44,409 nucleotides of DNA from Alphaproteobacteria bacterium (GCA_003241825.1 QBLX01000002.1:4532-48940), one strand, 5' to 3'; numbered from the stretch's first letter, positions 16,333 through 25,199 are shown. A program made the numbers and translations. The notes: generated by a model from the letters alone, not told the origin.

Positions 16333-19300
16333 ATGCCCTCGACCTCAAGCCTGTCGCTGTTCGCCGATCCCACAGCGTCCGACGCCGCCGCCAATATCAT
16401 GGCCGCCGCCCGAGCGTTCGCCGTCCATCTGGCCCGATCCCGGCCTCTGGATCGACGCCTGGTCGCCGGCGTAATGACCAACGCCTTCGGAGCGTCAGAC
16501 GCGGAAGGTGCCTGGTGCTGGCGTGACGCCTACGACGCGATCGAGGCGTCGACGGTACTTCAGATCCGTCGGCTCGCGCCACAGGTGGCCCGTCTAGAGG
16601 ACGCGCCCTTGGAAATCGCCACCCTCCTGGCTTCGGTCTCTGCGCTTGGACTGACCCATACGCGCCGGAGCGAAGAGCAGGTCGCGCTGGATCAGTTCTC
16701 GACGCCGCCGCAGCTGGCAGCCCTGGTCGTGCTCGCCGCGCAGGTCCGGCCCGGCGACCGGGTGCTTGAACCCTCGGCAGGTACCGGTCTGCTGGCTGCG
16801 GTCGCCGAGGCATGCGGCGGCGTTCTGGCGCTGAACGAGATCGCGCCGGGACGCGCGAACTTGCTGGACCGTCTGTTTTCATCGGCGACGCGAACGCGCC
16901 ACGATGGGCGACACATCCACGATCTGGCTGCGGGCGCGGGCGGGTTCGACGTGGTGGTCACCAACCCACCCTTCGCCGACCTCGCCGATCATATCGTCGC
17001 GGGCCTCAAGTCTCTTTCCGACGACGGCCGGATGGCGGCGATCGTTCCCCTGTCGGCGCTCAGCGATGATGTTTTGGCGCGCCGCTTTCGCGCGCACGGC
17101 ACCGTCATCGGCCGGATCGCCCTACCCCCCGGCGCATTCGCCAAACATGGAACGTCAATCGAGACCGGGTTGGTGGTCGTTGATCGGACCAAGGCGGTCG
17201 AAGGCGAGGCGCCGGTCATCGACGCTGCCGATTTGGTGGAAGCGATCGCGGCCATCATCCGGCTCCCAGAACGCAAGGACGCCAAACCTCGTGTCCTCAC
17301 CATCCTTGCGGCCCAGGCCTTCCTGAGCCCGCGCGAGCGGAGTTTGGCCCTCCCTACCGGGCGGCTGGCGCTCCTGGCCGGGGCCGAGCCCTTGGCTTAT
17401 GAAGTCCGCGCTTGGAGTGGCGAAGGCCGCGACGTTGGCCTCTATCAAGCCCACGGCCTCGCGCGGATCGTCCTGTCCGATCCTCGGCCACACCCGTCGC
17501 CGTTGGTGGAGTCCGGGCCGATGGCCTCGGTCCCGCCGCCGGCTCCGACCTATCGCCCGATATTGCCGCCCGCAATGCGCGAGGATGCACGAATTTCGGA
17601 TGCTCAAACCGAGACCGTCATCTACGCCGGAGAGGCGCATGGTTCGCATCTTCCGGGTCGCTGGCGGCTTGGCGAAGCGCCGCAGGATGTGGTTCTCTCG
17701 CGCGACGACGACGAGGCTGCCGTCCAGCTTCGGCGCGGCTTCTTCCTCGGCGACGGAACTGGCTGTGGCAAGGGCCGCCAGATCGCCGCCGTCGTCGCCG
17801 ACAACATGGCCCAGGGCCGGGTCCGAGCCGTGTGGCTGTCGCGCAATGACGCCCTCCTGGAAGACGCGCGGCGCGACTGGGCTGCCATCGGCGGCGGCGC
17901 CCATGACCTCGTCCCTTTGTCGAGCTGGAAACAGGGCGAGGCGATCCGGCTGGATCGCGGCGTCCTGTTCACCACCTATGCGACCCTGCGCCAGCCCGCG
18001 CGGGGCGCTCGCCCGTCTCGGCTCGACCAGATCATCACTTGGCTCGGTGAAGACTTCGACGGCGTCATCGCCTTCGACGAGGCCCACGCCATGGCCAATG
18101 CTGCCGGTGGCGGCAAGGGCGCGCGGGGAACGAAGAAGGCTTCGCTCCAGGGGATGGCGGGGCTGGCGCTGCAGAACCGCCTACCGGATACGCGCGTCCT
18201 CTATGTCTCCGCCACGGGAGCGACCACAGCCGAGAACCTCGCCTATGCCGCCAGGCTCGGGCTGTGGGGCGGACCGGAAGCGCCGTTCGTGGCTCGCGCG
18301 GACTTCCTGGAGGCCATGGACCGAGGTGGGGTCGCGGCCATGGAGCTGGTGGCGCGTGAACTGAAGGCGCTCGGCCTGTATGTGGCGCGCAGCCTTTCGT
18401 TCGAGGGCGTCGAGTATGAGCCGCTCGTCCATCCCCTGACTGCGGACGACATCGCGATCTGGGACGCCTGGGCCGACGCCTTCCAGCTGATCCACGCCAA
18501 TCTGGCCGAGGCGCTGAAGGCCACGGGCCTGTCGGATGACGACGGCAAGCCGAAGAGCCCTCAGGCGGCCTCGGCGGTGCACTCCGCGTTCGAGGGCGCA
18601 AAGCTGCGCTTCTTCGGTCATCTGCTGGCAGGACTAAAGGCCCCGAGCCTTGTCGCCTCGATCCAGGAAGACCTCGCTTCGGACCGGTCCGCCGTGGTCC
18701 AGATCGTCTCGACCAATGAGGCGGTGATGGAGCGGCGGCTGGCGTCCATCCCGCCTGAGGAGTGGAACAATCTCTCGATCGACCTGACGCCGCGAGAATA
18801 CGTCCTCGACTACCTGCGCGAGGCCTTCCCAGTTCATCTGATGGAGGCGGTCGAGGGTGAAGACGGCGCCGTGACCCTGGTTCCAGTCATGGTCGACGGC
18901 CGGCCGGCGATCAGCCGGGAGGCTTTGGAGCGGCGCGAGTTCCTGATCACCCGCATGGCCTGCCTGCCCGCCGTTCCGGGCGTGCTCGACGCCGTCCTAG
19001 CCGCTTTCGGCACAGACGCCGTCGCCGAGATCACCGGCCGGTCCCGACGTGTGGTGGAGCGTGACGGTCGCCGTGTGGTCGAACGACGGGGTGCCTCGGC
19101 GGCCCGAGCTGAGACCGACGCCTTTATGTCCGGTCGCAAGCGCGTGCTGATCTTCTCGGACGCGGGCGGGACGGGCCGAAGTTACCACGCCGACCTCTCG
19201 GCCGGAAACCAGCAGCGCCGCGTCCACTATCTGGTCGAGCCCGGCTGGCGGGCGGACGCCGCCATTCAGGGTCTGGGCCGCAGCCATCGGACGCACCAAG

Positions 19301-20595
19301 CGTCCGCGCCTCTGTTCCGGCCGGTGGCCACCGACATCCAGGGCGAGAAGCGCTTCACCTCGACCATCGCGCGGCGGCTGGATACCTTGGGCGCGCTGAC
19401 GCGCGGGGAGCGTCGCACCGCCGGGGCCGGTCTGTTCCGTGCCGAGGACAATCTGGAGAGCCCCTGGGCGCGCCGGGCGCTGCTGGTCTTCTATGGCGCC
19501 CTCGCCTTCGGCGAACTCGCCTCGATGACCCTGGAGACCTTCATGGCCAAGACCGGCCTGAAGCTGCTCGATGCGGACGGTGGCCTCAAGCCCTCGGACG
19601 ACTTGCCGCCCATCCACACCTTCCTGAACCGGCTGCTGGCGCTGCGCATCGCCGACCAGAACGCCCTGTTCGAGGACTTCGATCGCATTCTGTCCGGCAT
19701 ACTCGAACGCGCGGCGGCTTCGGGCGATCTGGATCGCGGCCTTGAGGACATCGAGGCCGAAGAGCTGGAGGTGGTCGATCAGGAGACGATCCGAACCGAT
19801 GTCTCCACGGGCGCGGAGACCGCCCTGGTCACCTTCTCGCTCAGGGTTCGCCGAGAGATCCTGACATCCGACGACGCGGTGGCCCAGGTCGACGATCTTG
19901 CCCACCAGTTCGTCGTCAATGAAAAGTCCGGACGGGCTGCAGTCGCAGAGCTGGGGCTGACCACGACCACGGACGAAGACCGGCTAGTCGCGGCCGTGCG
20001 GCTCGTCCGCCCGGATGGACGCCAGACCATGCCGGAGAAGGCATTTGAGGAATCCGCCTGGAAGCCGACCACCGTCGTCGATTGGCGGCGGGTCTGGGAT
20101 GAGGAGGTAGCCAGGACCGATCCTTGGCGCACGCGCCAGCTCACCCTCGCCACGGGTCTCCTGCTTCCCATCTGGGGTCGGCTGCCGGCGCGCGGATGTT
20201 CCGTTCGCCGGGTGCGCGCGCCCGATGGGCGGCGTTGGCTAGGCCGGGTGCTGGACGAGGTCCAGGTCCGGAGCCTCAAAGCGAACCTGGGCCTGACCGA
20301 TGTCTCGGAGGCCTGGGCTGACGGCGGAAAGACCGCAGCCACGATCCTGGACCGGAACGTACAGCTCTCGCTGAGCGGTGGGCTGTGGCTGAAGCGCTCG
20401 CGGGTCATGGATCGGTGGCGGATCGAGGTGGTCGGGGGCCGCACCGACCGGGACGCCCTGGTCGCGCTCGGATGTTTCGTCGAGATCATCGCCTTCACGC
20501 CCCGGGTGTTCGTGCCCGTGGATCGGCCGGAGGTGCTGGAGGCGGTGCTGCGGCGACATCCGGTGCAGACTGTCCTCGACGGCTTGGCAGCCTGA
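16333..20595 (+). CDS. Fused N6-adenine methyltransferase / strawberry-notch type helicase
   Basis: This 1420-aa protein joins two enzymes. The N-terminal ~300 residues form a class I SAM methyltransferase (VLEPSAGTGLLAAVAEACGG and the catalytic VVTNPPFADL). From about residue 460 an SF2 ATPase follows, with Walker A-like 'GDGTGCGKGRQIAAVV' and 'VIAFDEAHAM' (DEAH). The second RecA lobe has 'SDAGGTGRSYHADLS' and 'QGLGRSHRTHQ', as in strawberry-notch proteins. A C-terminal domain of unknown role completes it. This architecture is common on alphaproteobacterial plasmids and ICEs, where it is annotated but not characterised. Coupled methylation and DNA remodelling for element maintenance or anti-restriction is inference. 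ATG 16333 is preceded by CGGAG. Confidence 0.9.
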   Translation: MPSTSSLSLFADPTASDAAANIMAAARAFAVHLARSRPLDRRLVAGVMTNAFGASDAEGAWCWRDAYDAIEASTVLQIRRLAPQVARLEDAPLEIATLLASVSALGLTHTRRSEEQVALDQFSTPPQLAALVVLAAQVRPGDRVLEPSAGTGLLAAVAEACGGVLALNEIAPGRANLLDRLFSSATRTRHDGRHIHDLAAGAGGFDVVVTNPPFADLADHIVAGLKSLSDDGRMAAIVPLSALSDDVLARRFRAHGTVIGRIALPPGAFAKHGTSIETGLVVVDRTKAVEGEAPVIDAADLVEAIAAIIRLPERKDAKPRVLTILAAQAFLSPRERSLALPTGRLALLAGAEPLAYEVRAWSGEGRDVGLYQAHGLARIVLSDPRPHPSPLVESGPMASVPPPAPTYRPILPPAMREDARISDAQTETVIYAGEAHGSHLPGRWRLGEAPQDVVLSRDDDEAAVQLRRGFFLGDGTGCGKGRQIAAVVADNMAQGRVRAVWLSRNDALLEDARRDWAAIGGGAHDLVPLSSWKQGEAIRLDRGVLFTTYATLRQPARGARPSRLDQIITWLGEDFDGVIAFDEAHAMANAAGGGKGARGTKKASLQGMAGLALQNRLPDTRVLYVSATGATTAENLAYAARLGLWGGPEAPFVARADFLEAMDRGGVAAMELVARELKALGLYVARSLSFEGVEYEPLVHPLTADDIAIWDAWADAFQLIHANLAEALKATGLSDDDGKPKSPQAASAVHSAFEGAKLRFFGHLLAGLKAPSLVASIQEDLASDRSAVVQIVSTNEAVMERRLASIPPEEWNNLSIDLTPREYVLDYLREAFPVHLMEAVEGEDGAVTLVPVMVDGRPAISREALERREFLITRMACLPAVPGVLDAVLAAFGTDAVAEITGRSRRVVERDGRRVVERRGASAARAETDAFMSGRKRVLIFSDAGGTGRSYHADLSAGNQQRRVHYLVEPGWRADAAIQGLGRSHRTHQASAPLFRPVATDIQGEKRFTSTIARRLDTLGALTRGERRTAGAGLFRAEDNLESPWARRALLVFYGALAFGELASMTLETFMAKTGLKLLDADGGLKPSDDLPPIHTFLNRLLALRIADQNALFEDFDRILSGILERAAASGDLDRGLEDIEAEELEVVDQETIRTDVSTGAETALVTFSLRVRREILTSDDAVAQVDDLAHQFVVNEKSGRAAVAELGLTTTTDEDRLVAAVRLVRPDGRQTMPEKAFEESAWKPTTVVDWRRVWDEEVARTDPWRTRQLTLATGLLLPIWGRLPARGCSVRRVRAPDGRRWLGRVLDEVQVRSLKANLGLTDVSEAWADGGKTAATILDRNVQLSLSGGLWLKRSRVMDRWRIEVVGGRTDRDALVALGCFVEIIAFTPRVFVPVDRPEVLEAVLRRHPVQTVLDGLAA

Positions 20596-20612
20596 GCGGG
20601 ACCGGCCAAACC

Positions 20613-20642
20613 GACCGGAAGGGGCGAAGGCCCCGTCCGGTC
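20613..20642 (+). other. Intercistronic hairpin after the helicase gene
   Basis: Arms gaccgga-ggggc and gcccc-tccggtc pair with one internal mismatch around a four-base loop. The next bases are purine-rich (aggaggagg), not T-rich, so it is probably not a terminator. A second short stem (agggag/ctccct, about 20690) lies just upstream of the next gene. Confidence 0.5.
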
Positions 20643-20730
20643 AGGAGGAGGCCCGGAGGAAGGGAGGTCTCGGGTGAAGCGGGATGAGGGAGATCAGCTC
20701 CCTTGGCGCTTCGATCAAATGGAGACTGCC

Positions 20731-21096
20731 ATGCAGACCATGGTGTTCACTGGCCGGTTGGCGGCCGACCCACAGATCAGCGAGGATTTCGCAAAGGCGG
20801 TGTTCCGGCTACTCGAGAAGCGCGGCGTCGACAACGCCGGCAAGGACCGGATCGTCGGCGTAAACTGCGTCAGCTGGTCCAAAGGCCTGAACGAGAAGGT
20901 CATCGCCCGCGGCCTGGCCAAGGGATGTGAGGTCGTCGTGATCGGCGCCTTCATCGACACCGCCTACGCCACCCGCGAGGGACAGGAGCGCACGGCCAAG
21001 GAGCTGGTGGTCAACCGGCTGACCGTCCTCGACTGGGCCGAAGACCGGGAGATCCACGCCGACCGCGATGACGGCTCCGACCGCCTCGCCGCCTGA
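20731..21096 (+). CDS. SSB-like OB-fold protein, first copy
   Basis: This 121-aa protein reads MQTMVFTGRLAADPQ and continues with beta-strand pattern and 'KGCEVVVIGAFIDTAYATREG', resembling a divergent single-strand DNA-binding OB fold. It lacks the acidic DDIPF tail found in its neighbour, so it may not recruit SSB partners. The start is placed at 20731 because GGAG precedes it and the same leader (ggagactgNccATGCAGACC) occurs at the next gene. The ORF start at 20674 is rejected on that basis. Confidence 0.7.
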   Translation: MQTMVFTGRLAADPQISEDFAKAVFRLLEKRGVDNAGKDRIVGVNCVSWSKGLNEKVIARGLAKGCEVVVIGAFIDTAYATREGQERTAKELVVNRLTVLDWAEDREIHADRDDGSDRLAA

Positions 21097-21133
21097 CCCC
21101 CGTCAATCGACTTTTATCATCAGGAGACTGACC

Positions 21134-21550
21134 ATGCAGACCCTTACCCTCGAAGGCTATCTGGCCGCCGACCCGTCCATCCTGTCCGCCCAAGGCTCCG
21201 GCCGTAAACGGGCCAGCTTCCGCGTTCTGGAGACGACCCGGTTCAGACGTGCCGACGGCACGCCCGGCGAGCGCACCACCGGCTTCAACTGCCTGTGCTT
21301 CAACGAGGCGACGACCGAGAAATACATCGAGCCGTTCGCCAGGAAGGGCAGTCGCGTCGTCATTCAGGGCCATGTCGAAAACGACACCTGGACCGGCAAG
21401 GACGGAGTGGAACACTACGACCTGCGCCTGATCGTGAGCGACATCCGGTTAAAGAACCGACGGATCCAGCCGGAAAAGACCGCCGCAGACGACAACCAGG
21501 TGCAGGAGCCCGCCGGCGGCTATGACTTGAACGACGACATCCCGTTCTGA
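21134..21550 (+). CDS. ssb: Single-strand DNA-binding protein (SSB family), second copy
   Basis: This 138-aa protein has the OB-fold of SSB: MQTLTLEGYLAADPSI, 'ERTTGFNCLCFNE', 'KGSRVVIQGHVENDTW' and 'YDLRLIVSDIRL'. It ends in an acidic tip, DLNDDIPF, the partner-recruiting tail of bacterial SSB. ATG 21134 has GGAG spaced seven bases upstream. It probably coats the element's single strands during transfer or replication. A strong terminator follows. Confidence 0.85.
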   Translation: MQTLTLEGYLAADPSILSAQGSGRKRASFRVLETTRFRRADGTPGERTTGFNCLCFNEATTEKYIEPFARKGSRVVIQGHVENDTWTGKDGVEHYDLRLIVSDIRLKNRRIQPEKTAADDNQVQEPAGGYDLNDDIPF

Positions 21551-21575
21551 TCTACCATCTCATATCCACGATCTG

Positions 21576-21608
21576 CGGCTCGGCGCGTAAGCGTCGGGCC
21601 GTTTTTTG
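21576..21608 (+). terminator. Rho-independent terminator after ssb
   Basis: Stem ggctcggcgc/gcgtcgggcc with two G-U pairs, loop gtaa, followed by gtttttt. It ends the radC-to-ssb transcription block. Confidence 0.8.
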
Positions 21609-21960
21609 TTTTAACTGCCGGCGACCGACAGGCCGAGGCCCCTCCCCGTCACTGGCTATCTGGATCACCGTCTATGCCACGACCGCGGCTCGCCGCCGTC
21701 GACGGACGAGAAGATCGTTGTCCATCTGTTCGCATCGGCGCGACGGCGCCGAACGGTGTCGTCGTCGCCAAGGGCGACGACGACTTGCCCCCACACAACG
21801 CCCTCCGATTTTGTCACATCACCCTGAAAGTCAACGGCTTCGCCTTATCCCCTCCACAGCCCGCGAAGGGCGGTCCGCTCCGGTGACTTTCCGGGGCCCA
21901 ATGTGCCGAAAATCGGGGTCGTTGCGCATGGGGCGCTCGACATTCTCAAGGAATGTTTCA
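21609..21960. other. Intergenic leader with strong hairpin before the DUF2493 gene
   Basis: No gene is supported. A perfect 12-bp stem gtcgtcgtcgcc/ggcgacgacgac with a 3-base loop lies at 21758-21784, next to a 6-bp cggcgc/gcgccg stem. AAGGAA before ATG 21961 is the ribosome site. The stem may be a transcriptional leader or an operator. Confidence 0.5.
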
Positions 21961-22908
21961 ATGACCTACTACAGCAATCCCTTCATCGCCTCCGCCTCCC
22001 AGAAGTCCAACTCCGCCTTCGACGACCTGACAGGTTCGCTCGGCGATCAACGTCCGCACCCGACAGAGGACGCCCTGGTTCAGCTCGGGCGAGCCCTCAT
22101 GACAGAGCTGGTGGACGTGATCTCGGATACGGCGCTGGAGGACTACCAGACGATCCTGGGAGAGGCTCTGATCGGCGCCTTCCATTCGGCGGCCGGGCGG
22201 ATCGAACGAGACGCAGACCGGTCACGCGATACGATGCGATCGCTTGACCGAGACTTCGACGGTTCAGAAGCGGCCGATACCGAGCTTCAAGAAGCCACAG
22301 CGAAAGCCCGAGCAGGCGATACGGCGACGCAGGCCTGCGAGATGATCAGGGACGCGGCGTCGGAAACCTGGACGATCGCGACCGGGGAGGTCTGGACGGC
22401 ATGGCGGGGTTCGAGGCGCGGTACGCACCTGACCGCGGCCCAGCTGGAAGCCAAACAGGCGATCCGGGCGATCCGCAGTCGGAAATCTGGAGAGGCCGAC
22501 CCGGGCGGTCCGGTGATCGCCTTCCGGGGCGCGCCGACGGCTGACACCTCGGACGACGCGGGCCGGATCTTCGACGCCCTGAACTGGGCAAAGCAGGAGT
22601 GGCCCGACATGGCCCTTGCCACCACCGGGGCGAAGGGGGCTGAGAAGTTGGCGATCAAATGGGCCCAGCAGAAGGGGGTGAAGCTGATCCTCGCTCGCGC
22701 CGATTTCGACACCCACGGCAAGGCAGCTCCGTTCAGAGCGAATGACGAGCTGATCGCGCTTGAGCCCACCTGCTGCCTCACCTTGGTGCATTCGGTGGAT
22801 CGGACGCGCTCGGGAGATCAACGGCCGTTCGGACCGGCGCTCAACCTTGGGCAAAAGGCCATGGAGTCCGGGCTGCGGCACGTCCCCATCAAGGCACGAG
22901 CCGCCTGA
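21961..22908 (+). CDS. DUF2493 (SLOG-like) domain protein
   Basis: This 315-aa protein has an N-terminal ~130 residues of helical, charged sequence. The C-terminal DUF2493 domain carries 'VIAFRGAPTADTSDDAGRIF', 'ALATTGAKGAEKLAIKWAQQ' (GAKGAE nucleotide-binding loop) and 'GPALNLGQKAME'. DUF2493/YspA belongs to the SLOG superfamily, which binds nucleotide-derived signals, and it is very frequent on plasmids and ICEs. Its ligand here is unknown. AAGGAA lies upstream of ATG 21961; the longer track ORF has no ribosome site. Confidence 0.85.
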   Translation: MTYYSNPFIASASQKSNSAFDDLTGSLGDQRPHPTEDALVQLGRALMTELVDVISDTALEDYQTILGEALIGAFHSAAGRIERDADRSRDTMRSLDRDFDGSEAADTELQEATAKARAGDTATQACEMIRDAASETWTIATGEVWTAWRGSRRGTHLTAAQLEAKQAIRAIRSRKSGEADPGGPVIAFRGAPTADTSDDAGRIFDALNWAKQEWPDMALATTGAKGAEKLAIKWAQQKGVKLILARADFDTHGKAAPFRANDELIALEPTCCLTLVHSVDRTRSGDQRPFGPALNLGQKAMESGLRHVPIKARAA

Positions 22909-22929
22909 CAGATCGAGACTGAAGTCAAC

Positions 22930-22957
22930 GACCCGCTCGGCTTCGGCCGGGCGGGTT
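22930..22957 (+). terminator. Terminator hairpin with UUCG loop
   Basis: Arms acccgctcggc and gccgggcgggt close a ttcg tetraloop (cUUCGg), followed by tctctgcgttt. It ends the DUF2493 transcript. Confidence 0.65.
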
Positions 22958-23237
22958 CTCTGCGTTTGGCCGCTGTGGAGGCACCCGACGGCGGCAAGCG
23001 AATCGGGATAGCTCGTCAAATCAGAAAACACGGTATTACTGTTGTCTAGCGTTGATCGTGTATGATGATGATAGACTGGTGATCGTAATTTAGGTTTTAG
23101 GGCAAGATAAAAGAAGATGAGAGCGTGCCCGTTTTGTTGTAGGGTATGAGCAACTTATGATGACCTCGAAATGCTTCCACGACTTGCGGTGAGTTAGGGG
23201 CGGATTTTGGGGACGTCGCATCTTCGGAGTCGAGGCT
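22958..23237. other. AT-richer intergenic region upstream of relaxase: candidate oriT
   Basis: This stretch is visibly lower in GC than its surroundings (especially 23018-23220) and contains no credible ORF. A gggca/tgccc pair of short arms flanks about 21 bases near 23100-23132. Relaxase genes usually lie next to their transfer origin, so oriT is the best guess, but no known nick motif is recognised. Confidence 0.35.
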
Positions 23238-24485
23238 ATGTCGGTCAGGAGCGGCATCCAGGCGCGGTTGGAAGAGCGCGGTGAGAACGACGGCAAAGCG
23301 GGTCGCGTCCGTTTGCCGACGACGCTCAAAAGCGACAGGATCAACGTCCGGACCGCGATGTTCCAGCGGCTCGCGGCCTCCCGGCTGTTTGCTTACGGGG
23401 ACCGTGCAGGCGTGCTCAGGACAGCGCAGAAACGTTCAGGGCGCGCCTTCCGCCTGGACGTCCGGCAGAAGGTCATCGTCAAGGCACTAGTATCCCGGCA
23501 CGCCGGCAAAGGCGTGGCGCGGGCGGCGGCTCTAGCGGCCCATGTGAGCTATCTCGGGCGGGCGGGAGCAGGCGCAGAGGGAAAGCCGGCAGAGTTCTTC
23601 AGTCGGACGGACGACGCTGTCGATGCGGCAGAGGCGACCCGGGACTGGGGGACAGACCGGCATCATTTTCGGTTCATCGTGTCGCCGGAGCATGGCGATC
23701 GGATCGCCGATCTGAGGGGGTACACCCGCGAGATCATGGCGAGGGTGTCGGCCGATCTTGGCGAGCCGGGATTGCAATGGATCGGCACCTGTCACTTCGA
23801 TACCGATCAGCCGCATGCGCATCTGGTTGTTCGCGGCAAGCGAGGTGACGGGCGCGATCTGGTGATCCCGCGCGACTACATCGGCTACGGGTTTCGGGCC
23901 CGGGCGCAGGAGGTGGCGCAGGAGCGGCTGGGCGATCTGTCCCGCGCCGACGCCGAGCGGCGCATCTGGAAAGAGACCGAGGCGGATCGGTTCACGGGGT
24001 TTGATCGGCGGCTGGTGCAGGCGGCTGACGCGGACGGTCTGGTTGAAGACGGTGTCGGGGGGACGGATGCTTGGGCGGCACTGTCGCGGGGTCGATTGCG
24101 GCATCTGGAGCGGTTGGGATTGGCGGAACGAACCGGCCCCCGATACCGGCTTGATGCGCGAATGGAGACCAAGCTTCGGACCCTGCAGATCCGGCGGGAT
24201 GTGATCCGAACGCTGAACCAAAGGCGGATGGCGGGTGCGAAGTCAGTACGCCAACTGGGAGCGGAGACTGTGCGCGGTCGGGTCGTTCAAGCGGGGCGAC
24301 ACGACGAGGTCGGGACGTCGCCCTTCGTGGTGGTGAAAGATCGCGCGGGCATGGAGCACTATGCAAGGCTGGCCCCAGGGACGACCACACCCGCAGTCGG
24401 CAAGGCCGTCGAGATCCTTGGCACCGATCGCGGGGTCGCGAGGCTCGGAACCTTGGGTCGCGGTCAGCCGACACTGGAGCGATGA
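23238..24485 (+). CDS. VirD2/DUF3363-type relaxase (short form)
   Basis: This 415-aa protein resembles relaxases of the MobP/DUF3363 group: DRHHFRFIVSPEHGDRIA, then 'HFDTDQPHAHLVVRG', which holds the His-rich metal site, and a catalytic-tyrosine region ahead of it (HVSYLGRAG). Family members are usually near 600-650 aa; this one stops after the start of DUF3363 (HDEVGTSPFVVVKDRAG). It may be a shorter functional form or C-terminally truncated. No coupling protein (TraG/VirD4) or type IV secretion genes are in the window. The start ATG is the only good one. Confidence 0.82.
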   Translation: MSVRSGIQARLEERGENDGKAGRVRLPTTLKSDRINVRTAMFQRLAASRLFAYGDRAGVLRTAQKRSGRAFRLDVRQKVIVKALVSRHAGKGVARAAALAAHVSYLGRAGAGAEGKPAEFFSRTDDAVDAAEATRDWGTDRHHFRFIVSPEHGDRIADLRGYTREIMARVSADLGEPGLQWIGTCHFDTDQPHAHLVVRGKRGDGRDLVIPRDYIGYGFRARAQEVAQERLGDLSRADAERRIWKETEADRFTGFDRRLVQAADADGLVEDGVGGTDAWAALSRGRLRHLERLGLAERTGPRYRLDARMETKLRTLQIRRDVIRTLNQRRMAGAKSVRQLGAETVRGRVVQAGRHDEVGTSPFVVVKDRAGMEHYARLAPGTTTPAVGKAVEILGTDRGVARLGTLGRGQPTLER

Positions 24486-24653
24486 AGCGATTGATGAAGG
24501 GCCAACCGGCAACTCGCGACGTCGCAAACGCGCCAAGATCGGACATACCCTCAGGGGCGAGAACACGACATTCAGCCACGGGATCGGACCAACTGGCTTG
24601 TAAGCTGCGCTGCTGCCGACCAAATCGCATCGTTCAGCAACTAGCGGGGTCCC

Positions 24654-24956
24654 ATGCCTCACGAGCTGCGCAGCCGCGACGGCCAGCCAGTTACTATTCC
24701 AGACGGCGGCCACGGTTTGCAGGGGCAAGACTGGGACATGGTCACCATTTCGACCGGCAGTCACGGCCTCCAAGGGCGAGACGGAAGGATGGTTGCGATC
24801 TCTGCGAACGGCCACGGCCTCCAAGGTCGGGATGGCCGGATGGTTGTCTCCCGCGGAGGACACGGCTTGCGGGGCCCTGACAGCCGAATGGTTGCGATCC
24901 GACCCGGTAAGCACGGCGTAGGTGACACAAACGGCAGAATGCGAAACAAGCCATAG
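24654..24956 (+). CDS. Five-repeat HGLQGRDGRM small protein
   Basis: This 100-aa protein is built from about five 16-17-residue units (HGLQGRDGRMVAIS and variants) after a short unique head (MPHELRSRDGQPVTI). ATG 24654 has a GGGG-type ribosome site nearby. The second and third units differ by five base changes within their first eleven codons, and all five are synonymous. This argues strongly that this frame is translated and under selection. I do not recognise a family. Regular G-x-D-G-R-M spacing with beta-prone M-V-x-I suggests a short beta-solenoid. It lies between the relaxase and the cargo block. Confidence 0.68.
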   Translation: MPHELRSRDGQPVTIPDGGHGLQGQDWDMVTISTGSHGLQGRDGRMVAISANGHGLQGRDGRMVVSRGGHGLRGPDSRMVAIRPGKHGVGDTNGRMRNKP

Positions 24957-25199
24957 CTTTGACTGGCCGGCGCACGATCGGTCTGCACCAGGAACGGTCA
25001 TCGGCGTGCAGTTGCAAAGCGGACCTTGCCAAGGACCGGGACGGTTTAGAGTCGGCAGTGGGACCTCCCTCGCCAGTCAGGTTCGCGCCCATGCCCGATT
25101 CCAAGAAGCGTCACCACGGTTCGATTTCTGGCCACAGCCGTGCCCGCGAAGATCCGGCCAATCAACGCGCCCAGATCCGTCTCACAAAAGTTGGCCAAC

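Noticed and set aside
23090-23344. 84-aa minus-strand ORF upstream of the relaxase
   Set aside because: Overlaps the relaxase N-terminus, unusual composition and no ribosome site.
24482-24880. ORF starting with ATGA overlap at the relaxase stop
   Set aside because: The overlap is suggestive, but the sequence is Arg/Pro-rich, has no domain and conflicts with the repeat gene frame.
24243-25001. 252-aa minus-strand ORF with repeats
   Set aside because: It mirrors the plus-strand repeat gene and relaxase end; the silent-change pattern supports the plus frame only.
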